Source: Psychrobacter immobilis
GTDB taxonomy: Bacteria > Pseudomonadota > Gammaproteobacteria > Pseudomonadales > Moraxellaceae
DNA: 64,000 nt
Assembly (NCBI GenBank): GCA_904846145.1
Contig: CAJGZL010000001.1
Span: 496,001 to 560,000 of the forward strand
Direction of reading: 5' to 3'
Part shown: positions 50,083 through 58,345 of the stretch, piece by piece
Layout: every line of letters begins with the position of its first letter
Numbering within the stretch: position 1 is the stretch's first letter
Notes under the pieces: generated by a model
Databases searched by the model: none
What the model saw: the letters and a program-made list of their open reading frames with translations, nothing else
What the model was told of the DNA's origin: nothing
Made by a program: the position numbers and the translations under genes

Positions 50083-52158
50083 TTAAAATTGATAGCTCAG
50101 AGATGCCTTAATATTACGACCAGCCTCAAAGTCAGTAGAGGCATCCGCTGTCGTATTAAGACGAGAGGAATGGCTAGCATAAGTTTCATCAAACAGGTTA
50201 TACACTCCAAGCGTTGCGGTGACATTATCAAGCTGACGCGGCGCATAGTTCATATACACATCATGCACATCATAGTTGGGCTTGGTATCTCCCTGATTAT
50301 CGGTAATGGATGCGACATAAGTACTACGCCATCCTAAACCCACGATATCGCTTGGCTTATAATTTAAGTTGACCATATAGCGATCACCTGAGTCGGCACT
50401 ACCGCCACTCACTGAGGGAATACTATCGCCTGTTTGATCGCCCTCGCTACGCGCGCGCGAATAGCTCAGTCCCATGCCAAAGTTAGCAGTACTATAGTCA
50501 GCTGCCAGCTCAACGCCTTTAATCTCATAGTCTTCATCGCTATTGATCATGCCTTGGCAGTCTTGCAAGTTACCAGACGCGCCGCGCTCACCAGTCGTAC
50601 AGTTAAGACCATAGCGACCAGCACGATCGCCGGTTCTGACAAATTGCTGATAGTTTTCGATATCAGTTATGAAGTATTTGGCACTCAATTGTAGTGCGTC
50701 ATCAGCTACTGTCAACCCGCGTAGCGTTGTTGCAATACCGACCTCAGCGTTAGAGCCTTCTTCTGGCTTTAGATCATCATTGACATAAATGCCATCACCA
50801 TTGCTATTGAAGACGGCCTGCCCTAAGTCAGGACCATTGAATAGTTGCGTATAGCTGGCAAATACTTGCGTACTAGGGGCAATCTCGTAACTGGCCGCTA
50901 GTGCCCCAACGACATTGTCATACGTCTGACCGCCCGAGATAAATTCTGGTGATTTATAACGATCATAGCGTACGCCAGGAGTTAAGGTGAGTTTGCCTAT
51001 ATTCCATTGATCCTCGACGTATAAAGAAGTGTTGGTTGCTTCATCACCCCCTCTTTTTTCAAAGTCTCTGGATAAATCGGATTCTTTTTTATAGTGCTCA
51101 ACCCCTGTGATGAGCTTATGAGTGCCTTTAATACCTTCAATAACGCTACTGTCAATCAAGCTAGTATTCTGAATTTTACCGCCTGTCGTTTTTACCGTGG
51201 CATCAAACTCATAGCGCCCTACATTATCAGAGTCACGTAATATTTGCGTCTCTGTCTGGTAGAGGTTGGTGTCGATATCAATCAGTTGACTTGCAGGATT
51301 ATAGCTGTGATCAAGCGAATAAGTATCACGGCTTACCTTTTGCGGTATAGGATCATCGGTTAAGCTTGGAAAGTCAGGACGAAACGGAAAGACACCTTCT
51401 TTGTCTGTACGGCTAAAGCTTGCGCCTACGTGGTGATCATTGCCAATGTAAGCGCCCGCTTTTAGTAAAATATTCTCGCCTTCGCTATCTTCGAAAAGCT
51501 CACGGCCGCTACCATCTTCGCCAGAATTGGCATCTCGCTTACTATAATAAGCCAATAGATCGATGTTATCAGTCGGCGCGCCATAGATAGTGACTGCGGT
51601 TAGTAGCTCATCGTTATTGCTAGCATAACCTGCCTTTAACTTAGCACCGATTTTTTGGCCTGACTTGAGTAAGTCTGCCGCATCCACTGTTTCAAATGCC
51701 ACAGCGCCGCCCAAAGCATCATTGCCAAGCGTGACAGAATTATTACCCACTGAGACTTCTGCTTGTTTTAGCAAATCTGGGTCAATCGTCACATCGCCCA
51801 TGTGATAAAACAGAGCGCCCTCTTGACGTGCGCCATCGATCGTCACTTTTAGATTGGTATCATCAAGGCCGCGTACTCGTACTCGTTGATTGATTGTTGA
51901 GGTGCCCCCTACTGTGACACCGGGTATGACATCCAAAAAATCACTCAAGTGATCGGCTTGTGCCGCTGGTGTATAGTCATCTATGTACACAGAGTCCTCT
52001 TGCACTTTATCACGTACCGAAGTATTGGCTGTTACTGTGATGGTCTGCAGAGTAGTGTTAGGCATAGTATTGGCTTCATTGGCACTGGCCGCTTGTGAGA
52101 CGAGCGCTGCCGCTATAGCCATGGATAATACGCTTAAACGATTAACTTTTACATTCAT
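50083..52158 (-). CDS. TonB-dependent outer-membrane receptor
   Basis: An outer-membrane iron receptor, 691 residues from the ATG at 52158. A signal peptide (MNVKVNRLSVLSMAIAAALVSQAASA) is followed by a TonB box-like stretch (LQTITVTA), a plug domain (ADHLSDFLDVIPGVTVGG, RVRVRGLDDTNLKVTIDGARQEG), and a 22-strand barrel ending in Phe (ASLSYQF). The IDPDLLKQAEVSVGNNS...LGGAVAFET stretch of the plug resembles the haem/haemoglobin receptor class more than hydroxamate receptors, and NDDLKPEEGSN resembles their NPNLKPE motif. Neighbours, however, are siderophore-type. The ligand is unresolved. A Fur-like box lies 127 bp upstream. Confidence 0.88.
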   Translation of the reverse strand: MNVKVNRLSVLSMAIAAALVSQAASANEANTMPNTTLQTITVTANTSVRDKVQEDSVYIDDYTPAAQADHLSDFLDVIPGVTVGGTSTINQRVRVRGLDDTNLKVTIDGARQEGALFYHMGDVTIDPDLLKQAEVSVGNNSVTLGNDALGGAVAFETVDAADLLKSGQKIGAKLKAGYASNNDELLTAVTIYGAPTDNIDLLAYYSKRDANSGEDGSGRELFEDSEGENILLKAGAYIGNDHHVGASFSRTDKEGVFPFRPDFPSLTDDPIPQKVSRDTYSLDHSYNPASQLIDIDTNLYQTETQILRDSDNVGRYEFDATVKTTGGKIQNTSLIDSSVIEGIKGTHKLITGVEHYKKESDLSRDFEKRGGDEATNTSLYVEDQWNIGKLTLTPGVRYDRYKSPEFISGGQTYDNVVGALAASYEIAPSTQVFASYTQLFNGPDLGQAVFNSNGDGIYVNDDLKPEEGSNAEVGIATTLRGLTVADDALQLSAKYFITDIENYQQFVRTGDRAGRYGLNCTTGERGASGNLQDCQGMINSDEDYEIKGVELAADYSTANFGMGLSYSRARSEGDQTGDSIPSVSGGSADSGDRYMVNLNYKPSDIVGLGWRSTYVASITDNQGDTKPNYDVHDVYMNYAPRQLDNVTATLGVYNLFDETYASHSSRLNTTADASTDFEAGRNIKASLSYQF

Positions 52159-52284
52159 AATTAACTCACTGATAGTATTTATTGACAATCACAATAGGTA
52201 TCAACATTAATATTATTTAAATATAGCTCCCTATCAGTAATACTTATCGACAATAGGACTCTTAAATATTAACAATAATGTTAA

Positions 52285-52299
52285 TGATAATTATTACTG
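52285..52299 (-). promoter_or_regulatory. Fur-like box before the receptor
   Basis: TGATAATTATTACTG keeps most of the Fur 7-1-7 consensus (weaker at the right end) and is embedded in further ATGATAAT-like copies. It lies 127 bp before the receptor start. Confidence 0.55.
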
Positions 52300-52770
52300 T
52301 TTACATAGAGAACGTCATGATAACTAACTAAGTATAATTAAGCAACACTGCTAACGAATATTTTGGTCTTTTTATCTAGGTCATATCTATAATCTGAACG
52401 TATAGGACTAAATGAGCTAAAAAGGCTAAATGTTGGCAGGGATGTGTCAAATAGCTCATCAATATCTCGATATTAATAGCGCTATTATCCTAGCTCTGCT
52501 GCAATTTCGCTCTATAAATAGCAGCATTTTTATCACTATTTTCAAATTGAGGACACGCCCTAAAATCTGTTATGTCATTTAAAACTTTCATTTTATTTAA
52601 CTTTTGATCACTAATTTTCAGAAGAAAAACTTTGTATGACCAGATTTTTATAAACCTCTCATTACTATTACTATAAGCAACGTTTTATATCTTTACTTTT
52701 GTAAAATAACTGCATTTTGAGAAAAAAAAACATTGCAATCACTTACCTTTTCGCTATACCCTAGAGATAA

Positions 52771-52786
52771 CTGACCAAATGGTCAG
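52771..52786 (+). promoter_or_regulatory. RutR-type TetR operator before the NCS2 permease
   Basis: CTGACCAAATGGTCAG has perfect 7-bp arms around two bases and matches the known RutR motif TTGACCA-N2-TGGTCAA at almost every position. It lies 150 bp before the permease ATG. A RutR-like TetR gene lies at 54624-55289. Confidence 0.75.
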
Positions 52787-52936
52787 CTTTTATATACGTA
52801 TTGATCAATAAAATTAGCCAGTGACAGTTGGTTTATTTTATTAATTAGCACAAGGACAAGTGTGATTCTTTACTGGCTCTACATTCAGATAGCCAGCAAA
52901 GATAGGACTGCAAAGTTACTTTAAAAGGAAGCAATT

Positions 52937-54343
52937 ATGAGTGAAGTCAAAGGTAATCCTGATCTGCTGTATGGTCTACATGACCGTCCAGCGCCAATGA
53001 AAGCTTTCTTAGGTGCTGTTCAGCACGTTTTAGCTGCTTTTGTTGGCGTTATCACACCCTCATTAATCATCGGTGGTGCTTTAGGTTTAGGGGAACATAT
53101 TCCCTACCTTATTAGTATGGCGCTGATGGTATCTGGTGTTGCTACTTTTATCCAAACCCGTACAATTGGTCCTATAGGTTCAGGACTTATGGCACTGCAA
53201 GGAACCAGTTTTGGTTTCTTAGCTGCGGTATTAGCCGCAGGTTTTGTCGTAAAAAACCGCGGCGGTAGTCCAGAGGAGATTCTCTCAGTTATCTTTGGCG
53301 TCACCTTTTTAGCCGCTTTTGTCGAGATATTCTTGAGTCAGTTCATCACTAGGCTTAAATCGTTAATGAGCCCTATCGTTACCGGTTGCGTTATCGTCAC
53401 CATTGGTTTATCACTGACTAAGGTTGGTCTAACCGATCTAGCAGGCGGGGTTGGTGCCGAAGATTTTGGTAGCATACCGAATTTATTGCTAGGCGGTGGG
53501 GTATTAATTAGCGTCGTGCTTATTAGTATCGTCCCTAATAAAGTGATTCGTTCTAGCGCTATTTTTATTGGTCTAATATTAGGCTTAGTTGTCGCCGCAT
53601 TTATGGGTCGCATTGACTTCTCATTAGTATCACAAGCGCCATTGTTAACAGTACCTGTGCCATTTAAATTTGGTTTTGCTTTTGATTGGCAAGCTTTTAT
53701 TCCTATTGCCTTTATGTATATCATTACCAGTATTGAGACCGCAGGTGATCTAACGGCAACGTCCATGATCTCAGGCGAGCCTATCAAAGGCCCACTCTAT
53801 GAGAAACGCATTAAAGGTGGGGTGTTAGCCGATGGTGTAAACTCTGCCATTGCGGGTATATTTAACAGCTTCCCTGTTACTACTTTTAGTCAGAATAACG
53901 GTGTCATTCAGATGACGGGTATTGCCAGTCGTTATGTTGGCTTCTACGTTGGTGGTATCTTGTTCTTTATGGGTCTGTTCCCCATTCTTGGTGCTATCTT
54001 CACTCAGCTACCAAAGCCTGTCGTTGGCGGAGTTACGCTACTCATGTTTGCAACCGTAGCTACTGCTGGTATTCGTATTTTATCAACGGTTAACTTTACT
54101 CATCGTAATATTCTGATCATTGCCACCTCTTTGGGTCTTGGTTTGGGCGTCGCTTTTGTGCCTGACGTGTTCGCACAAATGCCACAGATGTTCCGTAATA
54201 TCTTTGGTTCAGCAATTACGATGTCAGGTGTCATCGCTATTGTTCTTGATACGATTTTGCCGAAGAATTATGGTGTTGAGTATGATACTGAAGAGCAGCA
54301 TTTAGAAGATGGTCTTAAACCACCTAGACAAAAGGTATCTTAA
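52937..54343 (+). CDS. NCS2 family purine (urate/xanthine) permease
   Basis: An inner-membrane proton symporter of the nucleobase-ascorbate family, 468 residues with about 14 hydrophobic segments. Family features are AVQHVLAAFVGVITPSLIIGGALGL, QTRTIGPIGSGLMALQGTSFGFL (substrate region), ITSIETAGDLTATSMISGEPI with the conserved Glu, GVLADGVNSAIAGIFNSFPVTTFSQNNGVIQMTGIASRYVG, and PKPVVGG. This is the UacT/XanQ branch. Its position next to urate-degradation genes makes uric acid or xanthine the likely substrate. A RutR-type operator precedes it and a strong hairpin follows. Confidence 0.88.
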   Translation: MSEVKGNPDLLYGLHDRPAPMKAFLGAVQHVLAAFVGVITPSLIIGGALGLGEHIPYLISMALMVSGVATFIQTRTIGPIGSGLMALQGTSFGFLAAVLAAGFVVKNRGGSPEEILSVIFGVTFLAAFVEIFLSQFITRLKSLMSPIVTGCVIVTIGLSLTKVGLTDLAGGVGAEDFGSIPNLLLGGGVLISVVLISIVPNKVIRSSAIFIGLILGLVVAAFMGRIDFSLVSQAPLLTVPVPFKFGFAFDWQAFIPIAFMYIITSIETAGDLTATSMISGEPIKGPLYEKRIKGGVLADGVNSAIAGIFNSFPVTTFSQNNGVIQMTGIASRYVGFYVGGILFFMGLFPILGAIFTQLPKPVVGGVTLLMFATVATAGIRILSTVNFTHRNILIIATSLGLGLGVAFVPDVFAQMPQMFRNIFGSAITMSGVIAIVLDTILPKNYGVEYDTEEQHLEDGLKPPRQKVS

Positions 54344-54377
54344 TTTAGAACCTTTGCTTTAAAATAATAGTGTGAAT

Positions 54378-54409
54378 AGGGCGCAGTAAATATATCTTTA
54401 CTGCGCCCT
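54378..54409 (+). terminator. Strong hairpin after the NCS2 permease
   Basis: Perfect 13-bp arms AGGGCGCAGTAAA and TTTACTGCGCCCT around a 6-nt loop. No T run follows on the plus strand, so termination may need a protein factor. Confidence 0.55.
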
Positions 54410-54623
54410 AAGCTTATCTAGATTGGTGTATAACGACTAGGAGGCTTGCAATTGTCAAAACGAGATAAAATATTTTTTAGTTATATGAAATACATAACTG
54501 ATGCATTGGTTTTATAGATCAACATACAAAATAAGTATATTTGCTTAAACTTTTATAAGCTTATCAACCTATCTGAGCTAACTTATCGTAGTTTTCGCCT
54601 TTATCTCTTTGATAGGTACTGTT

Positions 54624-55289
54624 TTATTCAATACCACAACCGCGCAAGATAAACGGCACCAAAAAGTCAGCGGCTCGTGCTTCATCTTCTTTATCGTAAG
54701 CTTCTTTTTGCATTAAGCCGACGATTTCAGTTTCGAATTCAGCATAACGTTGGGTAGTGGCCCAGATCAGTATTAGTAACTGTAGGGGATCAGCAATACC
54801 AATCTTGCCTTGGCTGTACCATGACGTCATCACTTGAGTCTTGTCAAGTGCCCAATCTCTCATCGTTGTTGACATAAAATCATGTAAGTGCGGTGCACCG
54901 CCGATGACCTCAATAGCAAATAGCTTATGACGATTGGGGTGGGCAAAAGCTTGATGTAACTTAGTACGTACAAACTTCTCTATGACTGTCTTGGGATCAC
55001 TATCGACCGTCATAGTGACTAGGCCATCATTCCATTCTTCAATGATGGCGCGCAATACTACTTTGTAAAGATTGCGCTTATTCTTAAAGTAATAGTGAAT
55101 ATTGGCTTTGGGTAGCCCTGCTCGATCAGCGATACCTTGCATGGTAGCACCGCGATAGCTTTGCAGGACGAACTCTTCTTCAGCAGCATGTAAGATAATG
55201 GCCTGATTATGGGCGCGTATACTGTGCTGACTTCGATGAAGGGATGTCTCTGTTGCATCTGAATCTTTGAGGTGATTATTTTGAGTCAT
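54624..55289 (-). CDS. TetR family regulator, RutR-like
   Basis: A 221-residue repressor-type protein. An unstructured 30-residue N-terminal part precedes the helix-turn-helix (AIILHAAEEEFVLQSYRGATMQGIADRAGLPKANIHYYFKNKRNLYKVV), a good match to the RutR/YcdC branch, and the C-terminal ligand domain has that branch's PNRHKLFAIEVIGGAPHLHDFM. E. coli RutR senses pyrimidines and purine-catabolism genes are among its targets. It is divergent from uraD, with a RutR-type operator between them (55417-55432). Autoregulation and control of the urate genes are inferred. The ligand could be a purine breakdown product. Confidence 0.85.
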   Translation of the reverse strand: MTQNNHLKDSDATETSLHRSQHSIRAHNQAIILHAAEEEFVLQSYRGATMQGIADRAGLPKANIHYYFKNKRNLYKVVLRAIIEEWNDGLVTMTVDSDPKTVIEKFVRTKLHQAFAHPNRHKLFAIEVIGGAPHLHDFMSTTMRDWALDKTQVMTSWYSQGKIGIADPLQLLILIWATTQRYAEFETEIVGLMQKEAYDKEDEARAADFLVPFILRGCGIE

Positions 55290-55416
55290 AACAGTCGTAA
55301 CCTAGATTATTTCAGGATTTTTACTAAGAATATACGGCATTATCTCTAATATAGAAAATAAATATAACTTTTTTTGGCATATACCGCGACAAATGGAAGT
55401 TTTTTGTATAAAATAG

Positions 55417-55432
55417 TTGACCAAATAGTCAG
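55417..55432 (+). promoter_or_regulatory. RutR-type operator between tetR and uraD
   Basis: TTGACCAAATAGTCAG is the same operator with one arm mismatch (TAGTCA for TGGTCA). A second, weaker AGACCA-N2-TATGAT copy lies 40 bp further on (55456-55468). It can control both divergent genes. Confidence 0.7.
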
Positions 55433-55570
55433 GTTTTAGCACAATAGACAATATTAGACCAAATATGATTTGATTAATATCACTTTAATAGATGATTTTT
55501 CGGTTTAAACTGTCATCAATTAGCAAATGCTAATTTTATAAATTATAAATGATAAGAAAAGGATGCCACT

Positions 55571-56092
55571 ATGAGCTTAACCTTAGCGCAATTCAATCAG
55601 TTAGACAATGCAGAGGCTACTGCAACGCTGCTGACTTGCTGTACTAGCAGTGCTTGGGCGAGCAGTTTAGCTGCTGAAAGACCTTTCGATGATATCGAGG
55701 CTATGCTAAGCGCTAGTGATGAGGCTTGGAATAAAGCACAGGCTGATGAGGCCAATTTAATAGAAGCTTTTGATGGTCATCCGCAAATCGGTAATGTTGC
55801 TACGCTCAAAGAGAAGTACCGCAATACGCAAGACAGTGCCGCTCACGAGCAATCAGGAGCTAGCGAAGCGGATGATCAAGTCTTAGAGGACCTTGCGCAA
55901 GGTAATCAAGACTATCTTGATAAGTTTGGCTTTATCTTTATTGTTTTTGCGACGGGCAAAAGCGCTCAGCAAATGCTAGACCTATTGATGGCTCGTCTGC
56001 CAAATGATCGTGACACTGAGCTGGCTAATGCTTCAGCTGAGCAAAACAAAATCACTCGCTTACGTATTCAAAAGCTATTTGGCCAAGCTTAA
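55571..56092 (+). CDS. uraD: OHCU decarboxylase UraD
   Basis: Decarboxylates 2-oxo-4-hydroxy-4-carboxy-5-ureidoimidazoline (OHCU) to S-allantoin, the last step of urate oxidation. It has 173 residues. The family pattern is seen in CCTSSAWASSLAAERPFDD, DEANLIEAFDGHPQIGNVATLKEK (the catalytic His in FDGHPQIG), and DYLDKFGFIFIVFATGKSAQQMLDLLMARLPND. A GGATG ribosome site precedes the ATG. It starts the uraD-uraH-puuD run, with a RutR-type site 140 bp upstream. Confidence 0.93.
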   Translation: MSLTLAQFNQLDNAEATATLLTCCTSSAWASSLAAERPFDDIEAMLSASDEAWNKAQADEANLIEAFDGHPQIGNVATLKEKYRNTQDSAAHEQSGASEADDQVLEDLAQGNQDYLDKFGFIFIVFATGKSAQQMLDLLMARLPNDRDTELANASAEQNKITRLRIQKLFGQA

Positions 56093-56164
56093 GCGGCACT
56101 TTATAACTAAGCATTAATTGCTTGTATTCAAATAAATCTAATTATTATAAATAAAGGAAATACT

Positions 56165-56533
56165 ATGTCAGCTACTCTATCCTCACATATTTTAGACACT
56201 CATCTTGGTAAGCCTGCGGCTGATATCGACCTAACTCTGCATCGCATCAAAGACGGTGGTGAGGCCACTTTACTAGCGAATGGTACCACTAACGACGATG
56301 GTCGCGTAACGCCAGATGGCTGGCAGTTTGACTCAGCTGTTGATAGCAGCGAGCAGAATCTAAGCGCTGGTCGTTATACCATAACTTTCGATACGCAATC
56401 TTATTTTGACACGCAAAAGCTAAAAGCTTTTTATCCACAAGTTATCATTGATTTTGTGGTGAGCGATGACGGTCATTATCATATCCCGCTGTTACTTAGC
56501 ACGCACGGCTATGGTACTTATCGCGGCTCATAA
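56165..56533 (+). CDS. uraH: 5-hydroxyisourate hydrolase UraH (transthyretin-like)
   Basis: Hydrolyses 5-hydroxyisourate to OHCU. It has 122 residues and the transthyretin-like family marks: SSHILDTHLGKPAADIDLTLHRI at the start (catalytic His in ILDTHLG), TNDDGRV, and the C-terminal HIPLLLSTHGYGTYRGS with the invariant YRGS. It lies 72 bp behind uraD and upstream of puuD, so the three steps from urate to allantoin are encoded together. Confidence 0.95.
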   Translation: MSATLSSHILDTHLGKPAADIDLTLHRIKDGGEATLLANGTTNDDGRVTPDGWQFDSAVDSSEQNLSAGRYTITFDTQSYFDTQKLKAFYPQVIIDFVVSDDGHYHIPLLLSTHGYGTYRGS

Positions 56534-56534
56534 T

Positions 56535-56570
56535 TAAAAAGCCTTGAGTAGTTAGATGCTCAAGGCTTAA
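56535..56570 (+). terminator. Hairpin between uraH and puuD
   Basis: AAGCCTTGAG and CTCAAGGCTT arms around a 10-nt loop. The following T content is low, so it may be a processing or attenuation structure rather than a full stop. Confidence 0.5.
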
Positions 56571-56695
56571 GTAAGCGGCAACAGCCATAAATTAGTACAG
56601 ATATAAAAAGGCAAGGAAGCGCTTGTAACACCGAGCAAGTAAGTAATAGTCGTTACAAGTTACCAAGACATAGCAACAAAAAAGGACACTGCCAC

Positions 56696-57988
56696 ATGGG
56701 CGCATATCTTCTCGATTGGTTAGCATTATTTTTCCGCTGGTTTCACGTTATCGCTGGGGTGGCATGGATTGGTGCCTCATTTTACTTTGTATGGCTAGAT
56801 ATGAGTCTGCAGAAGCCACCCGAATGGAAGGCCAAAAAAGGTATTTCAGGTGACTTATGGGCAGTACATGGTGGTGGGTTTTATGAAATCGCTAAGTACA
56901 AGCTTGACCCTGAAGAGATGCCAAAGACTTTGCATTGGTTCAAATGGGAAGCTTATACGACATGGCTGACTGGTGCGGCGATGATGGCTATCGTTTACTA
57001 CGCCAATGCAACGGCTTACTTAATTGATCCAAGTAAGGTTGATTTTGGTAGTAATATCGGAGCTATTGCTACAAGTATTTTATTCTTACTCATAACCTAC
57101 GCTATTTATGAAGGGGTTGTCCGTAGCCGTATCGGCAAAAATAAGATGGTTTTTAGTATCACTATCTTTGTACTGATGATTATTGCCACTTATATTTCAT
57201 ATCAGTTATTTAGTGATCGCGCATCATTCATTCACGTTGGTGCCATTTTGGGTACGATCATGGCCGGTAACGTATTCTTCGGAATTATGCCCGCTCAGCG
57301 TGCGCTAGTAGACTGCGTCCGTAAAGGTGAAAAACCAGGACCAGAAGTCGCAGATTTAGCATTAATGGCCAGAAACCGTTCAGTGATGAACAACTACTTT
57401 ACTCTACCACTCATCTTTACCATGATTAGTAATCACTATCCAATGATGTATTCTCATGCACAGGGTTGGTTGGTATTGGTATTCGTCGGTGTAATTACCG
57501 CAACAGCTCGTCACTACTTTAACCAAAAGCATTTGGGTCATCATCAACCAAAATACTTAATTATTCCAGCAATAGCGACTGTATTGCTCATTATTTGGAT
57601 GCGTCCTGCACCGATTGAGCCGCTACCTGTTCCACCCGTAGCGGCGGCTCAGCCAGTAGCAGATATTGCGCCACCTACTGGTGAAGCTGTCGTCGCTGGA
57701 GCGGCTCCAATTGCAGGCGCTGCGGCTGTTCCTGTAACTGCCTCAGCTGATGATGCGGTGATAGGTGTTGTACAGGCAAAATGTAGCGTTTGCCATATGG
57801 CACAACCCACACAAGCAGGATTCAATGCGCCACCAGCGGGTATTATTATTCAGACTCCTGAAGACATGAAAACTTGGAAAGCTAAAATTGTAACTGCAGT
57901 ACAGACGGGTTATATGCCGTTAGGTAACATCACTCAGCTGACTGATGAAGAGCGCTCACAGATCGTCGCTTATGCTTCAGGGCTATAA
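56696..57988 (+). CDS. puuD: Membrane-bound urate oxidase PuuD with C-terminal cytochrome c
   Basis: Oxidises urate to 5-hydroxyisourate at the membrane, passing electrons to the respiratory chain instead of to oxygen. It has 430 residues. The N-terminal part (to about 300) has eight or so membrane helices, starting WLALFFRWFHVIAGVAWIGASFYFVWLD and containing WAVHGGGFYEIAKY and GIMPAQRALV, as in PuuD. A Pro/Ala-rich linker (about 303-357) leads to a cytochrome c domain with the haem motif CSVCH (residues 363-367) and a later MPLGN methionine ligand. It follows uraD and uraH and is ended by a terminator. Confidence 0.93.
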   Translation: MGAYLLDWLALFFRWFHVIAGVAWIGASFYFVWLDMSLQKPPEWKAKKGISGDLWAVHGGGFYEIAKYKLDPEEMPKTLHWFKWEAYTTWLTGAAMMAIVYYANATAYLIDPSKVDFGSNIGAIATSILFLLITYAIYEGVVRSRIGKNKMVFSITIFVLMIIATYISYQLFSDRASFIHVGAILGTIMAGNVFFGIMPAQRALVDCVRKGEKPGPEVADLALMARNRSVMNNYFTLPLIFTMISNHYPMMYSHAQGWLVLVFVGVITATARHYFNQKHLGHHQPKYLIIPAIATVLLIIWMRPAPIEPLPVPPVAAAQPVADIAPPTGEAVVAGAAPIAGAAAVPVTASADDAVIGVVQAKCSVCHMAQPTQAGFNAPPAGIIIQTPEDMKTWKAKIVTAVQTGYMPLGNITQLTDEERSQIVAYASGL

Positions 57989-58031
57989 TATTGAATCTTG
58001 ACATTTAAATTCTGATAACTCTTATATCTAT

Positions 58032-58062
58032 AAAATAGCCAGTCCATGACTGGCTATTTTTA
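58032..58062 (+). terminator. Terminator after puuD
   Basis: AAAATAGCCAGT and ACTGGCTATTTT arms around a 5-nt loop, followed by T residues. Confidence 0.85.
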
Positions 58063-58250
58063 TGGGTAAATAAGCTGCTTTTGATTCTATTCACCTTCAT
58101 TTTATCTCCCTCTTATACTGGCCAACTAGACACAGATTTGTCTTAATCTCAAATATTATTCATTATTTTGCATTTTGATAGGTCATTTCTGCCCATTTTC
58201 ATTGAAATAAGTGAATAATTATCTTGACCAATAACTGATATATCCTTAAA

Positions 58251-58306
58251 GTGTTAACAATAAATATATATAATTGTTAACAATATACTATGTGAAGTGT
58301 TAATAA
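58251..58306 (+). promoter_or_regulatory. Three 23-bp-phased TTGTTAACAA-like elements before the NCS1 permease
   Basis: GTGTTAACAA (58251), TTGTTAACAA (58274) and GTGTTAATAA (58297) begin exactly 23 bp apart, with different A/T-rich spacers. The last ends 39 bp before the ATG. The same core and the same period occur before glcD (17297-17342). Spacing of about two helical turns suits a multimeric regulator bound on one face of DNA. The repeats are visible; the regulator is not identified. Confidence 0.65.
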
Positions 58307-58345
58307 TATCGGTTTTAGTTGATTTCACTTCACAAGGAGAAAGGG

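Larger units (their letters stand above)
52159..52936. other. Divergent control region between the receptor and the urate permease
   Basis: Almost 780 bases without a credible gene. It holds a Fur-like box (52285-52299) on the receptor side and a RutR-type palindrome (52771-52786) on the permease side. A 51-codon frame at 52430 was considered and left out. The long middle part shows nothing recognisable. Confidence 0.6.
57989..58345. other. Control region before the NCS1 permease
   Basis: About 360 bases with no gene. It holds the puuD terminator (58032-58062), a RutR-type half-site TTGACCA (58224-58230) without a good partner, and three phased TTGTTAACAA-like elements (58251-58306). Confidence 0.7.

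Noticed and set aside
52430-52585. A 51-codon frame in the receptor/permease intergenic region
   Set aside because: It begins with ATG behind a weak AAGG, but the protein (MLAGMCQIAHQYLDINSAII and on) has no pattern suggesting a real protein, and it lies in a long control region; no support beyond being open.
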